A model generated the notes under the pieces. It did not search any database, was not told where the DNA came from, and worked only from the letters and a program-made list of their open reading frames with translations. Below, in pieces: positions 45,376 through 53,553 of a stretch of DNA of 64,000 bases. Source of the DNA: Hyphomonadaceae bacterium. GTDB lineage: Bacteria > Pseudomonadota > Alphaproteobacteria > Caulobacterales > Aquidulcibacteraceae. A program made the translations under genes and the position numbers. How positions within the stretch are numbered: the stretch's first letter is position 1; each line of letters opens with the position of its first letter. The stretch lies in assembly GCA_019753175.1 (NCBI GenBank), contig JAIELK010000006.1, forward strand, positions 227,569 to 291,568, read 5' to 3'.

Positions 45376-46178
45376 CCAAAGACACCACCCTGCGCTCGCT
45401 TGCACTGCTGGCGCTCGCCGCCGGCGCCGCGGGCTGCGCCAGCATCGACGCACGGGATCTGACGGAGGACGCGCTCGCCGCGCCGGGCGTCGCCTACAAC
45501 GCCGCGCACCGGGCGCTGTCGCAACCGACGCTCGCGCCTGTCGGCACGCCCGCGGCGCTCACCGGCGGCGCGCAGCAAACTATGCCGCAGCCGCAAGAGA
45601 TAGCGGTAGAACCCGCAGCCCCAAGTTCGCTCTGGCGGGCGGGCTCGCGCAGTTTCTTCAACGATCAGCGCGCCTCGCGCATCGGCGACATTCTCACCGT
45701 CAATATCGAGATCGACGACAGCGCTGAGATGTCCAATTCCTCCAACCGCTCGCGGTCCGGTTCAACCTCGGCCGGCGTCGGCAATTTCTTCGGCCTCGAA
45801 GAGACCATCGGCCAATTCTTGCCCGGCGGTTTCGACAGCGAGAACATGATCAGCGCCGACTCCGAATCCACGCACAACGGAACCGGCGCGATCAATCGTT
45901 CGGAGAAGATTGAACTCACCGTCGCCGCCGTGATCGTCGATCGCCTGCCCAATGGCAATCTGGTGCTGGCAGGCCGCCAGGAAGTGCGCATCAATGGCGA
46001 GGTGCGCGAACTCACCGTCTCCGGCCTGGTGCGCCCGGAAGACATCACCGCGTCGAACACCATCAATCACACCCAGATCGCCGAAGCGCGCATCTCCTAT
46101 GGCGGCCGCGGACAGATATCGACGGTACAGCGCCCCAACTGGGGCCAACGCGCCGCCGACGCCATCACCCCGTGGTAA
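45372..46178 (+). CDS. flgH: Flagellar L-ring protein FlgH (lipoprotein)
   Basis: 268 aa from ATG 45372, which overlaps the flgA stop; a longer frame inside flgA was rejected. Lipobox LAAGAAGCAS. Conserved FlgH blocks: SLWRAGSRSFFNDQRASRIG, GDILTVNIEI, RSEKIELTVAAVIVDRLPNG, NLVLAGRQEVRINGEVRELT, VSGLVRPEDI and NTINHTQIAEARISYGGRG. Forms the outer-membrane ring. Last gene of this flagellar operon. Confidence 0.96.
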   Translation: MTKDTTLRSLALLALAAGAAGCASIDARDLTEDALAAPGVAYNAAHRALSQPTLAPVGTPAALTGGAQQTMPQPQEIAVEPAAPSSLWRAGSRSFFNDQRASRIGDILTVNIEIDDSAEMSNSSNRSRSGSTSAGVGNFFGLEETIGQFLPGGFDSENMISADSESTHNGTGAINRSEKIELTVAAVIVDRLPNGNLVLAGRQEVRINGEVRELTVSGLVRPEDITASNTINHTQIAEARISYGGRGQISTVQRPNWGQRAADAITPW

Positions 46179-46867
46179 AACCCGCGCAGCCGCTCGCGCG
46201 CTCCCAGATCGACCTCTGAGAAGACCTTTTTCATTTCTCCCTCCGCTCAAATGAAGGGCGGGGACGCGATGATGTCGCGTCGCAAAGCGCTGCTTTCGCC
46301 GCGCGGAGAAAGACGCGAAACCGTCCGCGTCCCCGTGAACCGTTCTGCGCCGGGACGTCACGGGGCGGTCTTTCACACCCTTGTACGTTCCCCCGGCGGC
46401 GCGCGAGCCTTGTCTGTTCGCAAGGCCTCGGTTCGTCCTCCCGCGGTTGGCGGCCCAGTGCCGCATTCCCGCGGGCTTCGGCGCTTGCTCCTTGCTCCAT
46501 CGCTGGAGCTCAATGCAGCGCTTCGCGCTCGTCACCCCGTCTCGCGCATCGGCTGAACAGCGGCCAACTGCCCTTCAAGCGGAAACGGTGCGATGAGTGT
46601 ACGATGGGTCAAGGCGGGGGCGGATAAGAGCGCGATCTTTCCCCGCTTTCTTTTTATTGCGCACTCCTTCTCCACCCATCCCCGGGGCGACGCGCCAGCG
46701 GCGAGCCCGGGGCCTATGAACACGGACGCTGGCGATCTTGGGTCCCGGACTTGGTGCTGCGCACCAATCCGGGAATGGGTGTGGACCGCTGAGTTCCTTT
46801 CGCCGGAAGGCGACATTGGCTCAGGTCTGAGCTATCGTACGAAACGTTAGCGGCAGGCGCACCTCTC
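46179..46867. repeat. Non-coding stretch, possible dispersed intergenic repeat
   Basis: About 690 bp between flgH and a small orphan gene. Open frames on both strands (for example 46251-46556 and 46593-46850) read as Arg/Ser/Pro-rich low-information proteins without family match or convincing ribosome sites, so I call none. The stretch holds a strong hairpin (see 46743-46774) and short inverted repeats. Composition and layout resemble intergenic repetitive units in related genomes; copy number cannot be known from one window. Confidence 0.4.
46743..46774. repeat. Strong imperfect palindrome (REP-like)
   Basis: TCCCGGA-C-TTGGTGC, loop TGC, then GCACCAATCCGGGA: 14 paired bases with one bulged C. 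It follows CCTATGAACACGGACG and CTTGGG, wording I associate with repeated extragenic palindromes in Caulobacter relatives (recollection, not checked). Confidence 0.45.
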
Positions 46868-47272
46868 ATGGACGAGATCGATACGATCCGAGAAGTGACT
46901 TATCGACTTTATGCCGAGTTGATCGGTAAGGTCACTGATAAGACGCCGCTGACGGAGCGGGAACAGACTGCATACTTCGGATTAGATTTTCGCGTTCGTC
47001 TGGAAATGGGCGCTTACGACGGAATCTGGCAGAATCCCCAATCGTTTGTGGATTCTCTCATGCGCATAGGTCTTATGGATCACGCGCGAAAGCTCAAGCA
47101 CCTAGTGCGGCTAGGTGCAGACCGGTTAAGTTGGGATGACCAAGCCCGAGAGCTTTGCGAAGACGAGCTCCGTGTGATCGCGAACGCCCATCTCGACGGC
47201 GACGCCACGATCTTTGACAGAGCGGTCTTCGAGTTTTGGCAGCGAACCGAGCCCCAGCCAGCGTCTGGATAG
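46868..47272 (+). CDS. Small orphan protein, unknown function
   Basis: 134 aa, acidic and mainly helical by composition (MDEIDTIREVTYRLYAELIG start; YFGLDFRVRLEMGAYDGI). No family recognised; a loose resemblance to DUF4375/DMP19-type helices is not enough to name it. Codon use is less GC-rich than its neighbours (many A/T third positions such as gat, gtc, act, ata), which hints at later acquisition. No clear ribosome site. Convergent with the acyl-CoA ligase gene, whose 3' end is 18 bp away. Confidence 0.6.
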   Translation: MDEIDTIREVTYRLYAELIGKVTDKTPLTEREQTAYFGLDFRVRLEMGAYDGIWQNPQSFVDSLMRIGLMDHARKLKHLVRLGADRLSWDDQARELCEDELRVIANAHLDGDATIFDRAVFEFWQRTEPQPASG

Positions 47273-47290
47273 GGCTAACACCAATCGCGC

Positions 47291-48892
47291 TCAATTCACC
47301 CGCCTCTCCTTGCCCGCCCAGTACGGTTCGCGCAGTTCGCGGCGCAGAATCTTGCCTGATGCGCTGCGCGGCAGTGGCTGGTCGCGGACATCGACGCTTT
47401 TCGGCGCCTTGAAGTGCGCGATGCGCGAACGCGCGAAGGCGATGATGTCGTCAGCGTCGGGCGAGACGCCCGGCTTCGGCACGACGACGGCCTTCACCGC
47501 TTCGCCCCAGGTCTCGTCCGGCACGCCGATGACAGCGACTTCGGCCACATGCGGATGGCCGTGGATGGCGTTCTCGACTTCGGCCGGATAGACGTTCTCG
47601 CCGCCGCTGATGATCATGTCCTTGATGCGATCCTGGATGAACAGGTAGCCGTCGTCGTCGAGATAGCCGGCGTCGCCGGTGCGCAGCCAGCCTTCGCCAT
47701 CGACCGTCGCTTGCGTGGCGCCGTCATTGCGCCAGTAGCCGCGCATATTGGCTTGGCTGCGGGTGGCGATTTCGCCAACAGCGTTTGGAGGCAAGCGCTT
47801 GCCTTGCGCATCGAGGATGCAAAGCTCGACGCCAGGCAGCGGCAAGCCCGCCGAACGCATGCGCACATTGCCTTTCGGATCGTGATCCTCGGGCGGCAGA
47901 TAGACGATCGTGCCGGTGGTCTCGGTCATGCCGTATTGCTGGCAGAACTGGCAGCCGAACACCTCCATGCATTCGCGCAATAGATCCACCGGCATCGGCG
48001 AGGCGCCGTAGAGAATGTACTTCAAGCTCGAATAATCGATCTCGCGGGCGCGCGGCTGACGGATCACGAATTGCAGCGCCGCCGGCACCATGAACATTTT
48101 CGCGATCCGCTCGCGCTCGATCAGCTCAAGCGCTTCCATCGGATTGAACTCGCGCGCGACGACGGTCTTGACGCCGTTGAGCAGTCCCACCAGCCCCCAG
48201 CCAGAGCCGCCGATGTGGGCGATCGGCATCGCCACCAGATTGACCTCCCCCTCACCCCATTCGTTCCATCCCATCTGCGCCAGCGCGAGCGACTCGCGCG
48301 AGCGCAGGATGTTGGCGCTGCTCAGCATCACGCCTTTGGGTCTGCCGGTCGTGCCGGACGTGTAGAGCAGCAGCGCTGTGTCTGTGGGCTCGGCTGCGAT
48401 CGCCGGATCGTGCGGCGCGCCCGCGTCGCGCCACGCCTCGTACGTCGTCAGGCCATGCGCGCCTGCCTCCATGACGACAAGGGCCGGCGGCGCGGCGAGT
48501 TGAGCCAGCGCCGCCTGCGCCACATCCAGCACTTCAGGCCCGACAAACAGCATGCGCGCCTGCGAGTCGGCGACGATGTAGGCGGCCTCCGCCGCAGACA
48601 AGCGCCAGCCGATCGGCGCGATGAAGGCGCCGGCCTTCGATGCGCCAAGCAGCAGTTCGAAATAATGATCGCTGTTCTTGCCGAAATAGGCGACGGCGTC
48701 GCCTCGCTGAACCCCGGCGGCCGCCAGTGCGTTGGCCGCCTGATTGGTGTGCCGGTCGAGCGCGGCAAAACTCGTCTGCCGCCCTTCGAAGGACAGCGCG
48801 ATCTTGTCGGGTCGAGTGCGGCCGTGATGGCGGGCGATGTCGCCCAAGGTCGCCATTTGCGCGAATTCTTCCGGTTTGAGAGATGCGGCCAT
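47291..48892 (-). CDS. Acyl-CoA synthetase (AMP-forming)
   Basis: 533 aa ANL-superfamily ligase. ATP-binding P-loop ALLLYTSGTTGRPKGVML, YGMTETTG, GWLRTGDAGYLDDDGYLFIQ, the hinge DRIKDMIISGGENVYPAEVE and the C-terminal catalytic Lys in PRSASGKILRREL are intact. Activates a carboxylic acid to an acyl-CoA via an acyl-AMP; the acid (fatty or other) cannot be chosen. Monocistronic by spacing: about 130 bp to the next gene upstream. Confidence 0.94.
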   Translation of the reverse strand: MAASLKPEEFAQMATLGDIARHHGRTRPDKIALSFEGRQTSFAALDRHTNQAANALAAAGVQRGDAVAYFGKNSDHYFELLLGASKAGAFIAPIGWRLSAAEAAYIVADSQARMLFVGPEVLDVAQAALAQLAAPPALVVMEAGAHGLTTYEAWRDAGAPHDPAIAAEPTDTALLLYTSGTTGRPKGVMLSSANILRSRESLALAQMGWNEWGEGEVNLVAMPIAHIGGSGWGLVGLLNGVKTVVAREFNPMEALELIERERIAKMFMVPAALQFVIRQPRAREIDYSSLKYILYGASPMPVDLLRECMEVFGCQFCQQYGMTETTGTIVYLPPEDHDPKGNVRMRSAGLPLPGVELCILDAQGKRLPPNAVGEIATRSQANMRGYWRNDGATQATVDGEGWLRTGDAGYLDDDGYLFIQDRIKDMIISGGENVYPAEVENAIHGHPHVAEVAVIGVPDETWGEAVKAVVVPKPGVSPDADDIIAFARSRIAHFKAPKSVDVRDQPLPRSASGKILRRELREPYWAGKERRVN

Positions 48893-49020
48893 GGGTTTCG
48901 CTCCGACGAGCGCTACCTTAGGCCAGCGGCGGCGTTTGTGGAGTCGACGCTTGCATGGCGCCGCGATCGGGGTGCGGCCTCAATTCTCGCTATTTTGGCC
49001 GCAAATGACGCGACGCCGGT

Positions 49021-50031
49021 TCATCCCGTCCATCGGGCTCGAACGGTTCGCCACGACTTCGTGAGCGCCCGCGCGCCGTTCATCACCGGCTTTTCGAACC
49101 ACCGATAGCTGGCCACCGCCACAAGCAGCGAACCAGCGACGCAAACAACGACGCGCACAACCAGCGGCGCGTCGGCGAAGTACCAACCAAAAAGCGCGAC
49201 GACGAACCCGTGCGTTAAGTAGATCGAGTAGGATGCGTCGCCGAACAGCAATCCCATCTTGGACACGGGCGCCTTGCCCGCTCGTTCCAGCCCCAACGCG
49301 CCCGCAACAATGAGAAACGCCGGCACGCCCCAATCAATGACACGATAGCCCGTGAAGCCAGCGGGCAAGAAAACCTGACCAGCGTAGGCCGCAAAGCCCG
49401 ACCCAAGCAGCAGCCAAGCAACGCCGCCGGTCGGCAGCGCATTTGCCCGCCATGCCGCCCCGAGAGCGACACCAAAGACGAACTCCAACAAAAGCGGATT
49501 GGTGTAGGTGAGCAGCATCGGCCCGCTCAGCGGCGCGACCAAGCCCAACAGCACCAGGAGCGACAGCACGCCAACGAGAATCTTGAGCCGATGCGACACG
49601 GCCAAGACCGCCAGAGCGCACAAGGCATAGAAGAACATCTCGTACTCAAGCGTCCAACCTTGCCAGAGCACAGGCGTGACGCCCCTGTCGCTGGCATGCG
49701 GCAGGAACGCCAAGGACCACAGGATGTTCTCGAAACTCGGATCGAGACGGTAGAAGAAATCCGGCCGCACCCACCCGATCGCCGCGGCGCAAAGCGTGAC
49801 AACCCAGTAGAGCGGCACGATGCGGACGAGTCGCCGCCAGATGAAGCTGCCGGGGCGCACGTCGGGCTCGGACACAAGCCCAGCCATGATGAAGCCGCTG
49901 ATGACGAAGAAGATGTCGACGCCGGCCGCGCCGATGGGGAACTTGTGATCCGTCGCTTCAAGGGCGTGGAAGACCACCACCGCAAGCGCCGCGATCGCCC
50001 GCAGATACTGAATGGACAGAATCCTGTTCAA
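49021..50031 (-). CDS. OafA/YrhL-type membrane acyltransferase
   Basis: 336 aa from TTG 50031 (starting LNRILSIQYLRAIAALAVVV); an ATG at 50094 would overlap the upstream gene by 35 bp and is less likely. Acyltransferase_3 family: catalytic-type Arg/His in YLRAIAALAVVVFHAL, then GVDIFFVISGFIM, and TLEYEMFFYALCAL, with about ten membrane helices. Adds acyl groups to surface sugars. Third gene of a dksA-DUF2214-acyltransferase run on the minus strand. Confidence 0.88.
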   Translation of the reverse strand: MNRILSIQYLRAIAALAVVVFHALEATDHKFPIGAAGVDIFFVISGFIMAGLVSEPDVRPGSFIWRRLVRIVPLYWVVTLCAAAIGWVRPDFFYRLDPSFENILWSLAFLPHASDRGVTPVLWQGWTLEYEMFFYALCALAVLAVSHRLKILVGVLSLLVLLGLVAPLSGPMLLTYTNPLLLEFVFGVALGAAWRANALPTGGVAWLLLGSGFAAYAGQVFLPAGFTGYRVIDWGVPAFLIVAGALGLERAGKAPVSKMGLLFGDASYSIYLTHGFVVALFGWYFADAPLVVRVVVCVAGSLLVAVASYRWFEKPVMNGARALTKSWRTVRARWTG

Positions 50032-50059
50032 CGCAGCCCCCGAAGCTCGCGCGATTGCC

Positions 50060-50515
50060 TCAGCCGCCAATGCCGCGCGCCATGAGGGCGGCACACAGGA
50101 GAATGAGAACGATCAAATGGACTTCGATCATCACCAGGCGGCGCGCGCTCTTTACTTCGGACGCGGGAGCGACGAACGCAGCGTCCGCCTTCGCAGCTTT
50201 GTTCCAACGCAGGAATCGCAGCGTCGGCTGCACCGATAAGAGACCAATCGCGACGAAGGTTGCGAGCTTGGCCCAGAAGAATGGCTGCGCCTGGTAGTAG
50301 TCCCAGCCGGTCGCGCCCCAGATCGCACGCGAGACGCCGACAATGAGGATGAGCAGCGCCGACAGCCCATAGAACGCGTCTACGCGCACCAGCAGCTTGG
50401 CCACACGGCTGTCCACCGGCAGCCGCAGGATGAACGCCTCGGCCGCCAATGCGCCGACCAGGATGAAGGCAAAGGTGAAGTGAAGAAACGAGAGCCCGGC
50501 GTCGTGATAGAGCAT
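50060..50515 (-). CDS. DUF2214 membrane protein
   Basis: 151 aa from ATG 50515 (an upstream frame overlaps dksA). Four hydrophobic helices; MLYHDAGLSFLHFTFAFILV and VDAFYGLSALLILIVGVSRA, WDYYQAQPFFWAKLATFVAI, LLSVQPTLRFLRW are the conserved blocks of this family of unknown function. Lies six bases after the dksA stop. Confidence 0.82.
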   Translation of the reverse strand: MLYHDAGLSFLHFTFAFILVGALAAEAFILRLPVDSRVAKLLVRVDAFYGLSALLILIVGVSRAIWGATGWDYYQAQPFFWAKLATFVAIGLLSVQPTLRFLRWNKAAKADAAFVAPASEVKSARRLVMIEVHLIVLILLCAALMARGIGG

Positions 50516-50520
50516 CGGGA

Positions 50521-50937
50521 TCAGTCGTCGCGGTGCACGCGCTCGCGGCGTTCGTGGCGCTCTTGCGCTTCGAGCGACAGCGTCGCGATTGGCCGCGCTT
50601 CCAAGCGCGACAGCGCGATCGGTTCGCCGGTCTCTTCGCAATAGCCGTAAGAGCCATCCTCGATCCGGCGCAGGGCGGCGTCGATCTTGGCGATCAGCTT
50701 GCGCTGCCGGTCCCGGGTGCGCAATTCGATGGAGCGGTCGGTTTCACTGGTGGCGCGGTCGGCGAGATCGGGCTCGGCCACGGTCTCCTGCTGTAATGAG
50801 GCAATGGTCGAGCGCGACTCCTCAAGGATCTCTTCCTTCCAGGCGAGCAGCTTCTGGCGGAAATACTCCAGCTGCCGTTCGTTCATGAACGGCTCGTCGT
50901 CGCTGGGCCGATATTCTTTCGTGACCGCGGCGCCCAT
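50521..50937 (-). CDS. dksA: RNA polymerase-binding regulator DksA (degenerate zinc finger)
   Basis: 138 aa, standard alphaproteobacterial length. Coiled coil with the DxxDxA tip DLADRATSETDRSIELRTRD and the C-terminal globular block GSYGYCEETGEPIALSRLEA then IATLSLEAQERHERRE. Binds in the secondary channel of RNA polymerase and acts with ppGpp. Classical DksA has four zinc Cys; only one (GYC) remains, the rest being Thr/Ile/Ala, a pattern known in this class. DxxDxA present, so activity is expected. Confidence 0.92.
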   Translation of the reverse strand: MGAAVTKEYRPSDDEPFMNERQLEYFRQKLLAWKEEILEESRSTIASLQQETVAEPDLADRATSETDRSIELRTRDRQRKLIAKIDAALRRIEDGSYGYCEETGEPIALSRLEARPIATLSLEAQERHERRERVHRDD

Positions 50938-51053
50938 TCACCACTCCCTTGCAGGCGCCGGCCTTATAGCGGCCGGCCTGGCGCCCGTCCATTCAGCAAA
51001 GATGGCGCCATGCCCGAAAAAAACATAGGAACTCAAGGGCTACGATAAATCAT

Positions 51054-51455
51054 TCATATGGCCTCGAGCTTCGCCGCCTCCACTGCCAGCCGGGTGTCTA
51101 TTTCCCGAAGCACGGCGTCAAGGCCGGCGTCGCCGGTCAATTCGGCGGCGGTGCGCAGGCTGTCGAGCTCGCGGCCAAGGCCTCGTGACGTTCGCCCTCG
51201 CAGCAATCCTTGCGTGAGTTCCTCAAGCGCATCGAGCGCGTCGCGGCCGCGACGGACCTGGCGCGCCCGCCGTTGCATCGGCCCCTCCCCGCCCTGCAAG
51301 GCAAGGAGGGCGTCAAGCGGCGTGACGCCGGTGGTTGGCGCCGCTGCGCTGGTGCGTGGCGGCGCATCCAAGGCCGGCGCAAAGCCCGGCGCCGCCACGC
51401 CGGGCTGTTTCGTTGCGCTCGACCCGTTCACCCCGCGCGTGTTGTCTATCTTCAT
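51054..51455 (-). CDS. fliX: Flagellar assembly regulator FliX
   Basis: 133 aa. Disordered N-terminus (Asn/Gly/Pro/Ala) and a conserved C-terminal helical region RGRDALDALEELTQGLLRG, then AAELTGDAGLDAVLREIDTR and LAVEAAKLEAI. In Caulobacter FliX links early flagellar assembly to FlbD activation of class III/IV genes. Divergent from flgI with an 85-bp spacer, the order seen in Caulobacter. A CtrA-like box lies upstream (51502-51517). Confidence 0.9.
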   Translation of the reverse strand: MKIDNTRGVNGSSATKQPGVAAPGFAPALDAPPRTSAAAPTTGVTPLDALLALQGGEGPMQRRARQVRRGRDALDALEELTQGLLRGRTSRGLGRELDSLRTAAELTGDAGLDAVLREIDTRLAVEAAKLEAI

Positions 51456-51501
51456 GGCGCAGAGGTTTCGGCTGCGTCCGTTTCCAGGCGCTTAACAGGC
51501 T

Positions 51502-51517
51502 TGAACCGCTCATTAAC
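51502..51517. promoter_or_regulatory. CtrA-like site between fliX and flgI
   Basis: TGAA-CCGCTCA-TTAAC, one mismatch from TTAA-N7-TTAAC, 47 bp before fliX and 24 bp before flgI. Within the fliX/flgI spacer, where CtrA-dependent control of fliX is known in Caulobacter. Confidence 0.55.
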
Positions 51518-51540
51518 CGAACGCCGGTCCTATCCAGGCC

Positions 51541-52680
51541 ATGAAGCTTCGACATCGGCTTGCGCGCGCCACGGCGCTGGCGCTGGCCACGGCCGCCGCA
51601 CTGACCGCTCCGATCGCCGCCCCCGCCGCGTGGGCGGGGCCGCGCATCAAGGACATCGCTGACTTCGAAGGCGTGCGCGAGAATCAACTGGTTGGCTACG
51701 GCTTGGTGGTCGGGCTGGCCGGCACCGGCGACAGCCTGCGCAACTCGCCGTTCACGCGCCAAAGCTTGGCGGCTATGCTGGAACGGCTTGGCGTCAACGC
51801 GACCAACGGCGATCTCAACACGCGCAACGTCGCCGCCGTGATGGTGACGGCGAACCTGCCGCCTTTTGCGTCGCAAGGCTCGCGCATCGACGTGACGGTG
51901 TCGGCGCTTGGCGATGCGCGCAGTCTGGCCGGAGGGCAGCTGCTGGTCACGCCGCTGATGGGCGCGGACCAACAGGTCTATGCTGTCGCGCAAGGCCCGT
52001 TGGCGATCGGCGGATTCACCGCATCCGGCCAGACCGGCTCGTCGGTGACGCGCGGCGTGCCGACCGCTGGCCGCATTGCCTCCGGCGCCTTGGTCGAACG
52101 CGAAGTGCTGTTCGATATCGCCGGCCAGTCCGAACTTCGCCTGGCGCTGCGCAATCCTGACTTCACTACAGCGCACCGCATCGCCGCGGCCATCAACAGC
52201 GCCGTCGGCGCTGAGGCCGCGCGCGCGCTCAATCCCGGCTCGGTGGTGTTACGGCGTCCCGCCGACTTTGCCGGCGACATGGTTTCACTTGTCGGCCGCA
52301 TCGAAGCGCTCGAAGTGGAAGTCGACGCGCCGGCGCGGATCGTCATCGACGAAAGCTCCGGCATCGTGGTGATGGGCGAAAACGTCAAAGTGTCGACGGT
52401 GGCGATCGCGCAGGGCAATCTCACCATCGACATCCGCGAAGACCCGTTCGTCAGCCAGCCGGCGCCGTTCAGCCGCGGCGGCGAAACGGTCGTCGTCGAC
52501 TCCTCATCGGTCGAAGTGACGGAGGAAGAAGGCGGCCTCGTTGTAGTGCCCGGCGGCGTGCCGCTTCGGCAATTGGTGAACGGCCTGAACGCGCTTGGCG
52601 TAACCCCGCGCGACATGATCTCGATCCTGCAAGCGCTGAAAGCGGCGGGCGCGATCCAGGCCGAGATCGAAGTGATGTGA
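51541..52680 (+). CDS. flgI: Flagellar P-ring protein FlgI
   Basis: 379 aa with signal peptide (ends AAPAAWA). Conserved blocks: GPRIKDIADFEGVRENQLVG, YGLVVGLAGTGDSLRNSPFT, RNVAAVMVTANLPPFASQGS, and the C-terminal QLVNGLNALGVTPRDMISIL. Forms the periplasmic P-ring around the rod. First gene of flgI-flgJ-flbY; the stop overlaps the next start (TGATG). Confidence 0.96.
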   Translation: MKLRHRLARATALALATAAALTAPIAAPAAWAGPRIKDIADFEGVRENQLVGYGLVVGLAGTGDSLRNSPFTRQSLAAMLERLGVNATNGDLNTRNVAAVMVTANLPPFASQGSRIDVTVSALGDARSLAGGQLLVTPLMGADQQVYAVAQGPLAIGGFTASGQTGSSVTRGVPTAGRIASGALVEREVLFDIAGQSELRLALRNPDFTTAHRIAAAINSAVGAEAARALNPGSVVLRRPADFAGDMVSLVGRIEALEVEVDAPARIVIDESSGIVVMGENVKVSTVAIAQGNLTIDIREDPFVSQPAPFSRGGETVVVDSSSVEVTEEEGGLVVVPGGVPLRQLVNGLNALGVTPRDMISILQALKAAGAIQAEIEVM

Positions 52681-53033
52681 TGGCGGAGAGCTTTCCCCTG
52701 CTTCGCGGTGCGCCGCTGCCGCTGGCCGCGACGCCGCCGGCCTCGCCGCTTGCCTCTGCGCCAGCGGAGGTGCGACGAGCGGCCGAGGAGTTCGAGGCGA
52801 TCTTCCTCGCCGAGATGCTGGCGCCGATGTTCGAAGGCCTGGAAACCGACGGCCTTGGCGGCGGCGGCCTTGGTGAAGAGATCTTTCGCCCGATGCTGGT
52901 GGAGCGCTACGCCGAAGCAATCGCCCACTCTGGCGGCGCGGGCATCGCCGACAGCATCGTGCGCGAACTCATGCGGCTGCAAGCAGGGGCGACAGCGCCC
53001 GAAACTGGAGTGAACGATGGCGCTGCTGGCTGA
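52680..53033 (+). CDS. flgJ: FlgJ-type rod-binding protein without muramidase domain
   Basis: 117 aa. The N-terminal half of FlgJ: APAEVRRAAEEFEAIFLAEM, LAPMFEGLETDGLGGGGLGE, EIFRPMLVERYAEAIAHSGG. The peptidoglycan-cleaving half is absent, as in alphaproteobacteria, where the gene is often called cheL. Start taken as ATG 52680, overlapping the flgI stop; overlaps the next gene by 17 bp. Confidence 0.88.
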   Translation: MAESFPLLRGAPLPLAATPPASPLASAPAEVRRAAEEFEAIFLAEMLAPMFEGLETDGLGGGGLGEEIFRPMLVERYAEAIAHSGGAGIADSIVRELMRLQAGATAPETGVNDGAAG

Positions 53034-53457
53034 TGACGCACGCGACCGGGTTGAGCAATTGTTGCTCGTCACCGAACGCCTTGCAGCCCTCATCGGCGAA
53101 GAGACGCGGCGCATCGAAGCCCGGCAACCCCCGCTCGACGGCGCGGATTCCGAAGAGCGCAACCGCCTCGCCAACGCGTACCGGCTAGAGCTCACGCGCA
53201 TTAAGCATGAGCCAGACCTGATTGCAGGCGCGCCGCCGCAATCGCTGGCGCTGCTGAAGACGCGAACGGAAGCTCTGAATGCGGTGTTGGCCGATCACGA
53301 AACCGCGCTCAGCGCCATCAAGCTCGTGACGGAAGGGCTGGTGCAGGCGATGGCCGACGAGGTCGCGCGCCAGCGCAACGCCGGGCAGAGTTATGGTTCA
53401 CAGGGAGCGCTTGAACCGCGGCCGTTGTCGCCGACGGTGCTCGACCGCAGCGCCTGA
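53017..53457 (+). CDS. flbY: FlbY-like / FlgN-type flagellar protein
   Basis: 146 aa helical protein, GGAG before the ATG. VEQLLLVTERLAALIGEETR then RLANAYRLELTRIKHEPDLI and ALSAIKLVTEGLVQAMADEV resemble the FlgN-like flbY product that follows flgI-cheL in Caulobacter. FlgN chaperones hook-associated proteins in enterics; whether that function is kept here is inference. Confidence 0.72.
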   Translation: MALLADDARDRVEQLLLVTERLAALIGEETRRIEARQPPLDGADSEERNRLANAYRLELTRIKHEPDLIAGAPPQSLALLKTRTEALNAVLADHETALSAIKLVTEGLVQAMADEVARQRNAGQSYGSQGALEPRPLSPTVLDRSA

Positions 53458-53553
53458 TACGCCCAAGCCGAGACAAGTTCTCCTTTCCTGTAATTTAGCT
53501 TGCTCTTGGGGGGCCGTATCGGTTTGGTAGCGCCCCTGCGTTGCGGGTGAGGA

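Noticed and set aside
46231..46500. 89-codon minus-strand frame in the gene-free stretch
   Set aside because: Arg/Ala/Pro-rich, no homology recognised, no ribosome site.
51447..51463. Possible sigma-54 promoter for flgI (TGGCGCA-GAGG-TTTC)
   Set aside because: Has TTTC in place of the essential TTGC at -12 and overlaps the fliX start, so it was not listed.
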